From NCBI GenBank assembly GCA_934526015.1, contig CAKSZY010000016.1:1-52026 (forward strand): DNA of 52,026 nt, in the 5' to 3' direction. The notes beneath the pieces are model-generated. The model was not told the DNA's origin, made no database searches, and saw only the letters and a program-made list of their open reading frames with translations. The stretch's first letter is position 1. Each line of letters opens with the position of its first letter. The DNA is from an uncultured Dokdonella sp. (lineage in GTDB: Bacteria > Pseudomonadota > Gammaproteobacteria > Xanthomonadales > Rhodanobacteraceae). A program made the translations under genes and the position numbers. Shown in pieces: positions 26,824 through 36,284 of this stretch.

Positions 26824-28119
26824 TTACAGGCTGCTGAGCACCCCCGCGATCGTCGCCGTCATGAAGGTGGCGATCGAACCGCCGAGCACGGCGCGCAGGC
26901 CGAAGCGGGCGAGATCGGTGCGCCGCTCGGGGGCGAGGCCGCCGATGCCGCCGATCTGGATGGCGATCGAGGAGAAGTTGGCGAAGCCGCACAGCGCGTA
27001 GGTGGCGATCAGGCGACCCTGGTCGCTCAGCACGATGCCGGCGGTCTCGCCGTTGACGATCTTCGCCAGCTCGGCGTAGGCGACGAACTCGTTGATGACG
27101 ACCTTCTGGCCGATCAGCGAACCGACCGCGCTCGCGTCCGCCCATGGCGTGCCGATCACCCAGGCGATCGGTGCGAGCAGGAAGCCGAAGATCGTCGACA
27201 GGCTGGTCGGCTTGCCGATCGCTTCCGCCAGCCCGCTCCATTCGCCGAACCAGGTCAGCGGCGCGTCGATCAGCGCGATCAGGGCGATGAAGGCGAGCAG
27301 CATCGCACCGATGTTGAGGGCCAGGCGCAGGCCGTCGCCGGCGCCGGCGGCGGCCGCGTCGATGACGTTGCTGGTGGTCTTCTCGACTTCCATCTTCACC
27401 GTGCCGCGGGTCAGCGGCTCACGCGTTTCCGGGATCAGGATCTTGGCGATGACGAGGGTCGCCGGCGCCGCCATGATCGAGGCGGCAAGCAGGTGCTTGG
27501 CATAGAAGGCCTGTTGTTCCGGATCGCTGCCGCCGAGCATGCCGACATAGGCGGCGAGCACGCCGCCGGCGATGTGCGCCATGCCGCCGATCATCATGGT
27601 GATGAGTTCGGACTCGGTCATGCGCGCGATGTACGGGCGCACGGTCAGCGGCGCCTCGGTCTGGCCGATGAACACGCTGGCGCAGACGCTGGTCGTCTCC
27701 GCGCCGGACACGCGCATGACCTTGGTGATCGCCCAGGCCATCACCCGCACGACCATCTGCATGACGCCGAGGTGGTAGAGCACGGCCATCAGCGAGGAGA
27801 AGAAGATGATCGTCGGCAACACCTGGAAGGCGAAGATGAAGCCCATCTTCGAGGTGTCCATCAGGCTGCCGAAAATGAAGTTGGAGCCTTCGTTGACGAA
27901 GTTCAGCACCCGGACGAAGGCGCGTCCGAGCCAGTCGAACACGTCGCGTCCGCCGGGCACCAGCAGCACCAGCGCGGCGAAGCCGATCTGCAGCACCACG
28001 CCGATCACGACCAGGCGCCAGTCGACCGCGCGCTTGTTGTTCGAGAACAGCCAGGCGAGGCCGATCAGCACGAAAAGGCCGAACAGGCCGAAGGCCACTT
28101 GGCCGAGCGCATCCAACAT
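26824..28119 (-). CDS. nupC: NupC-family concentrative nucleoside transporter
   Basis: The 431-residue inner-membrane protein couples nucleoside uptake to an ion gradient. Family features include FGSLMDTSKMGFIFAF, the helix-hairpin GQTEAPLTVRPYI (substrate/ion site), and the late EFVAYAEL and CGFANFSSIAIQIGG motifs. About ten hydrophobic segments are present. The ATG at 28119 begins a short N-terminal stretch before the first helix; the frame extends to 28275 but with no hydrophobic or conserved content. It is divergent from the ferredoxin-oxidoreductase gene. Confidence 0.95.
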   Translation of the reverse strand: MLDALGQVAFGLFGLFVLIGLAWLFSNNKRAVDWRLVVIGVVLQIGFAALVLLVPGGRDVFDWLGRAFVRVLNFVNEGSNFIFGSLMDTSKMGFIFAFQVLPTIIFFSSLMAVLYHLGVMQMVVRVMAWAITKVMRVSGAETTSVCASVFIGQTEAPLTVRPYIARMTESELITMMIGGMAHIAGGVLAAYVGMLGGSDPEQQAFYAKHLLAASIMAAPATLVIAKILIPETREPLTRGTVKMEVEKTTSNVIDAAAAGAGDGLRLALNIGAMLLAFIALIALIDAPLTWFGEWSGLAEAIGKPTSLSTIFGFLLAPIAWVIGTPWADASAVGSLIGQKVVINEFVAYAELAKIVNGETAGIVLSDQGRLIATYALCGFANFSSIAIQIGGIGGLAPERRTDLARFGLRAVLGGSIATFMTATIAGVLSSL

Positions 28120-28221
28120 GTGTTTTCCCCGGGAAGCGATCGACGACCGCGCCGGCGAGCGTAGAGCAGCGGCGAAGCCGCACGCAAGGCGGGCACGGCC
28201 GGTCCGCCCGGGGCGACCTGA

Positions 28222-28227
28222 TAGAAT
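28222..28227 (+). promoter_or_regulatory. -10 element TAGAAT of the ferredoxin oxidoreductase gene
   Basis: TAGAAT followed by CGCGCC lies 51 bases before the ATG at 28278. The same TAGAATC start recurs at 43683 and 49090. Confidence 0.5.
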
Positions 28228-28277
28228 CGCGCCCTTTCCCAGCCGGCCCGCGTCCCGGGCAAAGTCGCCAGGCAACC

Positions 28278-31200
28278 ATGTCCGCCCACGCCCTCGAAGC
28301 GCCCGCGATCGATCGCGAATACACCCTCGACCACAAGTACACGCGTGCCGAAGGCCGCATCTATCTTTCCGGCGTGCAGGCGCTGGTGCGCCTGCCGCTG
28401 ATGCAGCAGATGCGCGACCGCGCCGAGGGCATCCGCACGGCCGGATTCATCTCCGGCTACCGTGGTTCGCCGCTCGGCGGCTTCGACCTCGAACTGTGGA
28501 AGGCGCGCAAGCACCTCAAGACCTCGAACATCGAGTTCACCCCGGGCCTCAACGAGGATCTCGGCGCGACCATGGTCTGGGGCACCCAGCAGACCAACCT
28601 GTTTCCCGGCGCGAAGTACGACGGCGTGTTCGCCATGTGGTACGGCAAGGGCCCCGGCGTCGACCGCTGCGGTGACGTGTTCAAGCACGGCAACGCCGCC
28701 GGCACCTCGAAATTCGGCGGCGTGCTGGCGCTTGCCGCCGACGACCACGCCTGCCGTTCCTCGACGCTGCCGCACGGCTCCGAGCTGGAGTTCGTCTCGG
28801 CGATGATGCCGATCCTCAACCCGGCCGGCGTGCAGGACATCCTCGACATGGGCCTGCTCGGCTGGGCGATGTCGCGCTTCACCGGGCGCTGGGTCGGCTT
28901 CAAGACGATCGCCGAGACGGTCGAGTCGAGCGCCAGCGTCAACGTCAACCCGCACCAGCTCGACATCGTCCTGCCCGGGGACTTCAGTGGTCCCGAGGGC
29001 GGCCTCAACATCCGCTGGCCGGATCCGCCGCTCAACCAGGAAATGCGCCTGCACCGGTACGCCGTCGAGGCCGCCTGCGCGTTCGCGCGCGCCAACGGCA
29101 TCGACCGCGTCGTGCTCGATTCGCCGAAGGCGCGGCTCGGCATCGTCACCACCGGCAAGAGCTACCTCGACGTGCTGCAGGCGCTCGAATACCTCGGCAT
29201 CAGCGAGCGCGACGCGCGCGAGATCGGCATCCGCGTGTACAAGATCGGCATGACCTGGCCGCTCGAACCGGTCGGCATCCGCGAGTTCGCCCGCGGCCTC
29301 GAGGACGTCATCGTCGTCGAGGAGAAGCGCTCGTTCATCGAATCGCAGATGAAGGAGTACATGTACAACTGGCCGACCCGCCCGAGCGTGGTCGGCAAGT
29401 ACGACGAGGAAGACAACTGGGTGCTGCCGAGCACCGGCGAGCTGACCCCGGCGATGATCGCCCTGGTCATCGCCAAACGCCTCGCCCGCTTCTTCACCAG
29501 CGAGGCGATCCGCGCACGCGTCGCCTGGATCGAGGCCAAGGAGCAGGAACTGACCCTGCCACGGGCGAACTTCCCGCGCGCCGCGCACTACTGCTCGGGC
29601 TGTCCGCACAACACCTCGACCGCGGTGCCGGAAGGCTCGCGCGCGCACGGCGGCATCGGCTGCCACTACATGGTCACCTGGATGGACCGGCGCACCGACA
29701 CCTTCTCGCACATGGGCGGCGAAGGCGTGACCTGGTGCGGGCAGGCCCCGTTCACCGAAACGCAGCACGTGTTCCAGAACCTCGGCGACGGCACCTACTT
29801 CCATTCCGGCTCGCTGGCGGTGCGCCAGGCGATCGCGGCCAAGGTCAACATCACCTACAAGATCCTCTACAACGACGCGGTGGCGATGACCGGCGGCCAG
29901 CCGGTCGACGGCACCCTGAGCGTCCCCGACATCGCCCACCAGATGCGCGCCGAAGGCGTGCAGACGATCGTCGTCGTCTCCGACGACATCGCCAAATGGT
30001 CGCGTCCGGAGATCTTTCCGAGCGGCGTCGAATTCGTCCACCGCGACGAACTCGATGCCGTGCAGAAACGCATGCGCGAGATCAAGGGCACCTCGATCCT
30101 GATCTACGACCAGACCTGCGCGACCGAGAAGCGGCGCCGGCGCAAGCGCGGCAAGCTCGAGGATCCGAAGAAGCGCGTGTTCATCAACTCGCTGGTCTGC
30201 GAGGGCTGCGGCGACTGCGGCGTGAAGTCGTTCTGCGTGTCGGTGTTGCCGAAGGAAACCGAGTACGGGCGCAAGCGCGAGATCGACCAGAGCGGCTGCA
30301 ACAAGGACTTCTCCTGCGTGAAGGGCTTCTGCCCGAGCTTCGTCACCGTGCACGGCGGCGGCCTGAAGAAGAAGAAGGGCGTCGGCGCGATCGACTTCGA
30401 CGCGCTGCCGATGCCGCGCTTCGCCAGCGATCTCGCGCGACCGTGGAACGTGCTGGTCACCGGCATCGGCGGCACCGGCGTGGTCACCATCGGCGCGCTG
30501 ATCGGCATGGCCGCACACCTCGAGGGCAAGGGCAGCACCGTGCTCGACCAGACCGGCCTCGCCCAGAAGGGCGGCGCGGTCACCTGTCATCTGCGCATCG
30601 CGAAGTCGCCGGCCGACATCCACGCCGTGCGCATCGCCGCCGGCGAGGCCGACCTCGTGCTCGGCTGCGACATCGTCGTCGTCAACGACTACTGGGCGCT
30701 GTCGAAGATCCGCGCCGGTCGTTCGAACGTCGTGCTCAACACCTGGGAAGCGATGCCCGGCACATTCACGACGAAACCGGACATGCAGTTTCCGGCCCGG
30801 CAGATCATCGATTCGGTGAAGCTCGCGCTCGACGGCCAGTCACCCGAACTCGTCGACGCCACCGAACTCGCCACCGCCCTGCTCGGCGACACCATTGCGG
30901 CCAACCTGTTCATGCTCGGCTACGCCTGGCAGAAGGGCTGGGTGCCGGTCAGCCACGATGCGCTGATGCGCGCGATCGAACTCAACGGCGCGGCGATCGA
31001 GATGAACCAGTCCGCGTTCAACTGGGGCCGCCTCGCCGCCGAGGACATGCCGCGCGTGCGCGAAGCCGCCGGCGTGCGTCCGCACCTGCCGTCCGGCGCG
31101 ATCCCGCTCGCCCTGCCGGTGCGCGCGAAGCCCGCCGCGGTGGCCGTGAGCGCGGACGCACTCGACGACGTCGCCCTCAGCGCGAGCCTCGACGAGCGCA

Positions 31201-31838
31201 TCGCGCGTCGCGTCGACTTCCTCACCGGCTACCAGAACGCCGCCTACGCCGCGCGCTACCGCATCCTCGTCGACCAGGTGCGCGCCGCCGAGCAGCAGAA
31301 GACACCGGGCTTCACCAGCCTGGGCGAAGCCGTGGCGCGCTACGCGTTCAAGCTGATGGCCTACAAGGACGAATACGAAGTCGCGCGCCTCTACACCAGC
31401 GGCGATTTCGAGCAGCGCATCCGCGAGACCTTCGACGGCGACTACAAGCTGCATTTCCACCTCGCCCCGCCGCTGCTGGCGAAGAAGGACGCCGACGGCC
31501 ACCTGCGCAAGGCCGAATACGGTCCGTGGGTGTTCAAGGCCTTCCGCATGCTGGCGAAGCTCAAGGGCCTGCGCGGCACCGCCTTCGACGTGTTCGGCCG
31601 CACCGCCGAACGCAGGATGGAGCGCCAGCTCATCGAGGACTACTTCCGCCAGGTCGACGAGCTGGTTGCCGGGCTCGACAACGGCAACCATGCGCTGGCC
31701 GTCGACATCGCCAGCCTGCCCGAGCACATCCGCGGCTACGGCCACGTCAAGGAACGCCACCTCGCCGAGGTGCTCAGGCGCCAGCACGACCTGCTCGCCG
31801 CATGGCGCAATCCGCGCGCGCCGCAGGCGGCAGCCTGA
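28278..31838 (+). CDS. Fused indolepyruvate ferredoxin oxidoreductase (IorA-IorB type)
   Basis: The 1186-residue protein oxidatively decarboxylates aryl-pyruvates from amino-acid transamination to acyl-CoA, passing electrons to ferredoxin. The order is: pyruvate-ferredoxin-oxidoreductase alpha-like part (to about 430), then a thiamine-diphosphate domain from YCSGCPHNTST (about 437) through FHSGSLAVRQAI. A cysteine cluster CEGCGDCGVKSFC, with further Cys to about residue 690, is suited to Fe-S. Next is a gamma-like domain from VLVTGIGGTGVVTIG (about 723), and a C-terminal part past 950 of the DUF6537 type. Such single-chain forms are usual in aerobic proteobacteria. It is followed five bases on by a possible start for the small phosphatase gene. 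Confidence 0.95.
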   Translation: MSAHALEAPAIDREYTLDHKYTRAEGRIYLSGVQALVRLPLMQQMRDRAEGIRTAGFISGYRGSPLGGFDLELWKARKHLKTSNIEFTPGLNEDLGATMVWGTQQTNLFPGAKYDGVFAMWYGKGPGVDRCGDVFKHGNAAGTSKFGGVLALAADDHACRSSTLPHGSELEFVSAMMPILNPAGVQDILDMGLLGWAMSRFTGRWVGFKTIAETVESSASVNVNPHQLDIVLPGDFSGPEGGLNIRWPDPPLNQEMRLHRYAVEAACAFARANGIDRVVLDSPKARLGIVTTGKSYLDVLQALEYLGISERDAREIGIRVYKIGMTWPLEPVGIREFARGLEDVIVVEEKRSFIESQMKEYMYNWPTRPSVVGKYDEEDNWVLPSTGELTPAMIALVIAKRLARFFTSEAIRARVAWIEAKEQELTLPRANFPRAAHYCSGCPHNTSTAVPEGSRAHGGIGCHYMVTWMDRRTDTFSHMGGEGVTWCGQAPFTETQHVFQNLGDGTYFHSGSLAVRQAIAAKVNITYKILYNDAVAMTGGQPVDGTLSVPDIAHQMRAEGVQTIVVVSDDIAKWSRPEIFPSGVEFVHRDELDAVQKRMREIKGTSILIYDQTCATEKRRRRKRGKLEDPKKRVFINSLVCEGCGDCGVKSFCVSVLPKETEYGRKREIDQSGCNKDFSCVKGFCPSFVTVHGGGLKKKKGVGAIDFDALPMPRFASDLARPWNVLVTGIGGTGVVTIGALIGMAAHLEGKGSTVLDQTGLAQKGGAVTCHLRIAKSPADIHAVRIAAGEADLVLGCDIVVVNDYWALSKIRAGRSNVVLNTWEAMPGTFTTKPDMQFPARQIIDSVKLALDGQSPELVDATELATALLGDTIAANLFMLGYAWQKGWVPVSHDALMRAIELNGAAIEMNQSAFNWGRLAAEDMPRVREAAGVRPHLPSGAIPLALPVRAKPAAVAVSADALDDVALSASLDERIARRVDFLTGYQNAAYAARYRILVDQVRAAEQQKTPGFTSLGEAVARYAFKLMAYKDEYEVARLYTSGDFEQRIRETFDGDYKLHFHLAPPLLAKKDADGHLRKAEYGPWVFKAFRMLAKLKGLRGTAFDVFGRTAERRMERQLIEDYFRQVDELVAGLDNGNHALAVDIASLPEHIRGYGHVKERHLAEVLRRQHDLLAAWRNPRAPQAAA

Positions 31839-31890
31839 CGACGTGGGGGACGCGCGTCTCGGCAGGGCCGGCGACCGCGCCGTCACGCGC

Positions 31891-32205
31891 GTGCTGTTCG
31901 TGTGCAGCCAGAACCGCCTGCGCAGCCCCACTGCGGAGCAGGTGTTCTCGACACGTGCCGACCTCGAGTGCTCATCGGCCGGACTGAACCACGACGCCGG
32001 GAACCCGCTTGGCACAGAGCTCGTGGAATGGGCGGACCTCATCTTCGTCATGGAGGACGCCCAGCGCAGGAAGCTCCGCGCACGATTCCGCGCGCAGCTC
32101 GGCCGGACGCGCGTGATCTGCCTCGGCATCCCCGACGACTACGACTACATGGACCCCGAACTCGTGCAACTGCTGGAACGCAGGGTCGGTCCGCACCTGC
32201 GCTGA
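31891..32205 (+). CDS. Small low-molecular-weight tyrosine phosphatase-like protein
   Basis: The 104-residue protein starts directly with the strand and P-loop LFVCSQNRLRSPTAE, the CX5R motif of low-molecular-weight phosphatases (Cys 5, Arg 11). EWADLIFVMEDAQRR follows, then a late GIPDDYDYMD with acidic residues in the general-acid region. It is shorter than classical 150-residue LMW-PTPs and belongs to the compact variety. The start is uncertain: GTG 31891 gives the tightest family fit, GTG 31843 would add 16 residues and couple it to the preceding gene. Substrate is unknown. Confidence 0.8.
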   Translation: MLFVCSQNRLRSPTAEQVFSTRADLECSSAGLNHDAGNPLGTELVEWADLIFVMEDAQRRKLRARFRAQLGRTRVICLGIPDDYDYMDPELVQLLERRVGPHLR

Positions 32206-32219
32206 CGCGGCAACCCGCG

Positions 32220-33293
32220 TCAGTCGAGGAATTCCCTGCGCAGGTCGATCGTGCTGCGCACGCCGAGGTCGTCGTGGTGCGCGGCCAGCCACTGCGCGGC
32301 GCAGGCACGGCCGCGGTCGCGCAGGTCGATCAGGAAGCGCAGGTCGGTGCTGATCTTGGTCGCCGCGGCCAGCGTGCCCATGAAGCCGTCGGCACGGACC
32401 AGATGGACGAGCACGTGGCGCATGCGCCGCGCGTATTCGGGCTTGAGCCAGCCTTCCGCGAGCTGGCGCGTGACGAACTCGACCGCACGCATCTCGCGCA
32501 TCAGCGAGGAGTTGAAGCTGATCTCGCTGACCCGGTCGGCGATCGCCGCCGAGGTGGTCGGCACCTCGTCGCGCCACATCTGGTTGATCATCACCACGAC
32601 CAGGTCGCGGGTGGCGGTCTGGTAGAACAGCGGATACAGCACGGGATTGCCCATGTAGCCGCCGTCCCAGTAATGCTCGCCATCGATCTCGACGGCCTGG
32701 AACAGGTGCGGCAGGCAGGCCGAAGCCATCACCGCATCGAGCGACATCGAAGCGTTGTCGAAGATGCGCACCTTGCCGCTGCGCACGTTGGTCGCGCAGA
32801 GGAACAGCTTGACCGCCGGTTGCGCACGCAGGCGTTCGAAATCGACGCATTCCGCGAGCAGGCCGTGCAACGGATTGATGTTCAGCGGATTGAGCTGGTA
32901 CGGCGAGAACGTGCGGGTCACCGATTCCATCATCCATTGCTGCACGGCCAGCAGCGGATTCGTGCCCGTCGCACCGCTGTCGATGAGGCAGGCGAGCGGA
33001 TTGAGTACCGCGCCGATCGCCGCCACGCGCTGCCAGAAATCCGCCAGCGCGGCGCGCGCACCGTCGCGGCCGCCGCTGGACAGGCCATGCGCGAGCAGCG
33101 CCGCGTTCATCGCTCCCGCACTGGTGCCGCAGACGCCGTCAAAGCGGACACGGCCGTCCTCGAGCAGGCGGTCGAGCACGCCCCAGGTGAACGCGCCGTG
33201 CGATCCACCGCCTTGCAGGGCGAGGTTGACGGTGCGCCCGGCACCGGCACCATCCGCGGGAGCGTCGTTGGGAGACCGGCGTCGTCGGGCCAC
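32220..33293 (-). CDS. Patatin-like phospholipase
   Basis: The 357-residue protein has the patatin serine hydrolase pattern. The oxyanion glycine loop is LQGGGSHGAFTWG (about 26-38), the nucleophile elbow GTSAG has Ser 58, and the dyad Asp is in DGGYMGNP (Asp about 210). No signal peptide is visible, so it should be cytosolic or membrane-associated and hydrolyse phospholipid or a related acyl ester. Relatives sit near polyhydroxyalkanoate genes, but none is seen here. It is convergent with the small phosphatase and divergent from the TonB receptor. Confidence 0.92.
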   Translation of the reverse strand: MARRRRSPNDAPADGAGAGRTVNLALQGGGSHGAFTWGVLDRLLEDGRVRFDGVCGTSAGAMNAALLAHGLSSGGRDGARAALADFWQRVAAIGAVLNPLACLIDSGATGTNPLLAVQQWMMESVTRTFSPYQLNPLNINPLHGLLAECVDFERLRAQPAVKLFLCATNVRSGKVRIFDNASMSLDAVMASACLPHLFQAVEIDGEHYWDGGYMGNPVLYPLFYQTATRDLVVVMINQMWRDEVPTTSAAIADRVSEISFNSSLMREMRAVEFVTRQLAEGWLKPEYARRMRHVLVHLVRADGFMGTLAAATKISTDLRFLIDLRDRGRACAAQWLAAHHDDLGVRSTIDLRREFLD

Positions 33294-33416
33294 GGGATGT
33301 CCTGTGCGGGTCGACCGGAACGCGCGCGCCGCCTCGGTCCGTTGTTCGGAAGGTCAACGATACGCCTGCAGGAGCGCGACCGCGATGACGGGCGGACAGT
33401 GCGACCTGCCAGCGCG

Positions 33417-33422
33417 TAGACT
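33417..33422 (+). promoter_or_regulatory. -10 element TAGACT upstream of the TonB receptor
   Basis: TAGACT followed by GCGGCC lies about 90 bases before the ATG at 33513, in the divergent region with the patatin gene. The long leader leaves room for control, but no site is recognised. Confidence 0.35.
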
Positions 33423-33512
33423 GCGGCCGGGTCGCGTGCGACCCGTGCCCACGGGGCCCGATACCGTCGATCCCGATCGCCCCCGTCCGCCGCGGCCACT
33501 GCTGGAACCCCG

Positions 33513-35645
33513 ATGCGATTGCGCCACGCCGTCCCCGTTGCGTTGCTTGCCGTACGCGCGGCGCATTGTCCGGCCGCGGATGACGCGCTCGCCGGCGGCG
33601 CGCGCGAAGCGGCCCTTCCGGCCATCGTCGTCACCGCCACGCGCAGCGAACAGCCGGCGCGCGACGTGCCGGCGGCGGTCGACGCCGTCGCGCTCGACAG
33701 CGCCGATCGCGATGGCCTCGGCATCAACGTCTCGGAGGTGCTCGCGCTCGTACCCGGCGTGCTCGCGCGCAACCGCCTCAACCATGCCCAGGACGAACAG
33801 ATCTCGATCCGCGGTTTCGGCGCACGCGCGACCTTCGGCGTGCGCGGCGTGCGCCTCTACACCGACGGCATCCCGGCCTCGATGCCGGACGGCGCCGGCC
33901 AGGTTTCGCACTTCAATCTCGACTCGGCCGAACGCATCGAGGTATTGCGTGGGCCGTTCTCGGCCCTGTACGGCAATTCCTCGGGCGGCGTCATCCAGAT
34001 TTTCACCGCCGACGGCAGCGATGCGCCAGGATGGCGCTCAGGCCTCGTCGGCGGTGAACACGGCACGCAGCGCGCGAGCGTGAACCTGCGCGGCGGCAGC
34101 GCGGAGGGCTTCGACTACAACCTCGATGTCACCCGTTTCGAGACCGACGGCTGGCGTGCCCACAGCGCCGCCGAACGCAATTCCGCGAATGCGAAGCTGA
34201 GCTGGGTGTTCGGCGAAGGCGCTCGCCTCAGCCTGCTCGCCAATCGCGTCGACATCCCGCATGCGCAGGATCCGCTCGGCCTCACCCGCGAACAGTTCGA
34301 GGACGATCCGCGCCAGGTCGCCGCCGTCGCCGAACAGTTCGACACGCGCAAGAGCGTCGACCAGCAGCAAGCCGGTGCGATCTGGGAACAGGCGTTCGCG
34401 GGCGGCCACTCCGTGCGCGTGCTCGCCTATTCCGGCCAGCGCGACGTCGAGCAGTTCCTCGCCATTCCGGTCGCCACGCAGAACAACCCGCTGCACGCGG
34501 GCGGCGTCATCGACCTGTCCGGCGACTACCGCGGCGGCGACGCGCGCTGGACGTGGACGAACGGTGCACTCGAGATCACCGCCGGCGCGAGCCACGAGAG
34601 CCAGGACCAGGATCGCCGCGGCTACACGAACTTCGTCGGCGACACGCTCGGCGTGCGCGGCGTCCTGCGTCGCGACGAAACCAATCGCGTGTCCGCTTTC
34701 GACCAGTATGCGCAGGCGAGCTGGCGTTTCGCCGACGCGTGGTCGCTGCTGGCCGGCGTGCGCCACAGCCGCATCCGCTTCCGTGCCGAAGATTCCTACG
34801 TCAGCGCAAACAATCCCGACGACAGCGGCGCACGCCGCTATTCGGCGACGACGCCGGTCGTCGGCCTGCTGTTCCGCGCCAATGCGGCGGTCAACTTCTA
34901 CGCGACCTGGGGCAAGGGCTTCGAGACGCCGACCTTCGCCGAGCTCGGCTACCGCGCCGACGGCGGTGCCGGCCTCAACTTCGCCCTCGAACCGGCACGC
35001 TCGCGCAACGCCGAATTCGGCGCCAAGCTGCGCTTCGGCGACCGCATCGAATCGAACCTCGCTGCCTTCCGCGCCGACACCGATGACGAGATCGCCGTGG
35101 CGACCAATGCCGGCGGACGCACCAGCTACCGCAACGTCGGCAGCGCACGCCGGCAAGGAATCGAGGCCTCGCTGCTCGCGCGCTGGGCCGACGACTGGAC
35201 CCTGCAACTCGCCGCAACACGGCTCGACGCCACGTTCCGCACGCCCTACCTCGCCTGCAGCGGCGTGCCATGCACGACGCCGAACGTGCCGGTCGGCGCC
35301 GGCACGCGCATCCCCGGCGTACCGGAAACGACCCTGCGCGCCGCGCTGACCCGCGGCGGCGACATCGGCTGGCGTGTCAGCGCGCGCGTCGACCACGTCG
35401 GCGACGTCAGCGTCAACGACACCGGCACGCAGTCGGCCCCGGCGTACACGATCCTCGGCCTCGACCTCGGCTACGGCTTTGCCCGCGAATCAGGCCAGTT
35501 GCGCGCCTTCCTCAACCTCGACAACGTCTTTGACCGCAGATACGCCGGCTCGGTCATCGTCAACGACGGCAACGGGCGTTTTTACGAACCGGGCATGGGG
35601 CGCAGCGTGGTGGTCGGGATGCAGTGGCGGTGGAAGGCGGATTGA
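33513..35645 (+). CDS. pqqU: TonB-dependent receptor of the PqqU (YncD) type
   Basis: The 710-residue outer-membrane receptor has a signal peptide, a plug domain and a 22-strand barrel ending in an aromatic-rich strand (MQWRWKAD). Its resemblance to E. coli YncD/PqqU, the PQQ importer, is close over the whole length: ISIRGFGARATFGVRGVRLY, TDGIPASMPDG, EVLRGPFSALYGN, GFETPTFAELGYRADGG, GRTSYRNVG and GSVIVNDGNGRFYEP all have near-identical counterparts there from memory. PQQ uptake is therefore the leading call, though not proved. Two GSDH-type proteins in the window would be users of the cofactor. No tonB, exbBD or PQQ synthesis gene is nearby. Confidence 0.88.
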   Translation: MRLRHAVPVALLAVRAAHCPAADDALAGGAREAALPAIVVTATRSEQPARDVPAAVDAVALDSADRDGLGINVSEVLALVPGVLARNRLNHAQDEQISIRGFGARATFGVRGVRLYTDGIPASMPDGAGQVSHFNLDSAERIEVLRGPFSALYGNSSGGVIQIFTADGSDAPGWRSGLVGGEHGTQRASVNLRGGSAEGFDYNLDVTRFETDGWRAHSAAERNSANAKLSWVFGEGARLSLLANRVDIPHAQDPLGLTREQFEDDPRQVAAVAEQFDTRKSVDQQQAGAIWEQAFAGGHSVRVLAYSGQRDVEQFLAIPVATQNNPLHAGGVIDLSGDYRGGDARWTWTNGALEITAGASHESQDQDRRGYTNFVGDTLGVRGVLRRDETNRVSAFDQYAQASWRFADAWSLLAGVRHSRIRFRAEDSYVSANNPDDSGARRYSATTPVVGLLFRANAAVNFYATWGKGFETPTFAELGYRADGGAGLNFALEPARSRNAEFGAKLRFGDRIESNLAAFRADTDDEIAVATNAGGRTSYRNVGSARRQGIEASLLARWADDWTLQLAATRLDATFRTPYLACSGVPCTTPNVPVGAGTRIPGVPETTLRAALTRGGDIGWRVSARVDHVGDVSVNDTGTQSAPAYTILGLDLGYGFARESGQLRAFLNLDNVFDRRYAGSVIVNDGNGRFYEPGMGRSVVVGMQWRWKAD

Positions 35646-35741
35646 GATTTTGCAGGGAGCCACCTATCGTGCCGCACGGATGCATTCGCCCTGGACCGCG
35701 ATTCGGCGTGCGCGGGTGTCCTGCATTCGGGAGAAGGAACG

Positions 35742-35957
35742 ATGGTCTGGCGCCGCGGATTGCTCGTATGCCGCGAGCAGGATGTCGAAGCCGTCGAAGC
35801 CGTCTTGGCCGCGGAGGTCCTCAGCTGCACGCTGACCTCTCGAGGCGGCGAAGTCGCCTTTGCCTTCGCCTCGGAAATGACCCCGGATCTCGAAGGCTTC
35901 GTGATGGACGGCGTCCCCCCCGACGCGGGGCTATGGCGGGAGCTGCGGCGTGCATGA
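35742..35957 (+). CDS. Small hypothetical protein
   Basis: The 71-residue ORF has a good ribosome site (GAGAAGGAA) before its ATG, balanced composition, and alternating beta/alpha character. It has no signal or membrane segment and I recognise no family. It stands at the start of an accessory stretch, upstream of a decayed gene on the same strand, and may itself be a relic. Confidence 0.45.
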   Translation: MVWRRGLLVCREQDVEAVEAVLAAEVLSCTLTSRGGEVAFAFASEMTPDLEGFVMDGVPPDAGLWRELRRA

Positions 35958-36029
35958 CCCGCATGGCGATCCTGGGCGATGAATCCGTCGCCGCACTAGG
36001 AATCTTGCCGGCGTCGACAGGAGGGTTCC

Positions 36030-36284
36030 CTGGAAATCGATTTCGCCACCGCAATTCCCCTGCTGATCCCGAAGGCGATCGCGTGGGCAGAGCAGCAGGA
36101 ATCGGAGATCCTGCGCACGGGCATGGCGCTTGCCGGGCGCGAGCTCACGATGGCGCGTGGCCGGAGTCGGTGAACCACGCACGGTACGGATCGTGTGCGT
36201 GGACCGGATACCGGTGCCGATCGACCCGCTGCAGGGCGCGGCGGCACGGTAGACGGGCCTGCTCGACCCGACCGTGGCTGGCCT
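36030..36284 (+). pseudogene. Decayed gene of a small HExxH-type hypothetical family, cut off by repeats
   Basis: A readable 47-codon start (LEIDFATAIPLLIPKAIAWA, then ESEILRTGMALAGRELTMAR) stops at TGA 36171. One base out of frame it resumes as VGEPRTVRIVCVDRIPVP, continues past an in-frame TAG at 36250 (probably once CAG), and ends at AGL around 36284 where repeat sequence begins. The order resembles a family I remember as having LPxDPLLRAAA then QTGLL and a later HExxH-like motif; the motif region is missing here. A perfect AGGAGG (36019-36024) lies five bases before CTG, where an ATG would be expected. The gene thus shows a start-codon change, a frameshift, a nonsense codon and a 3' loss. 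The family name is not certain. Confidence 0.65.
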
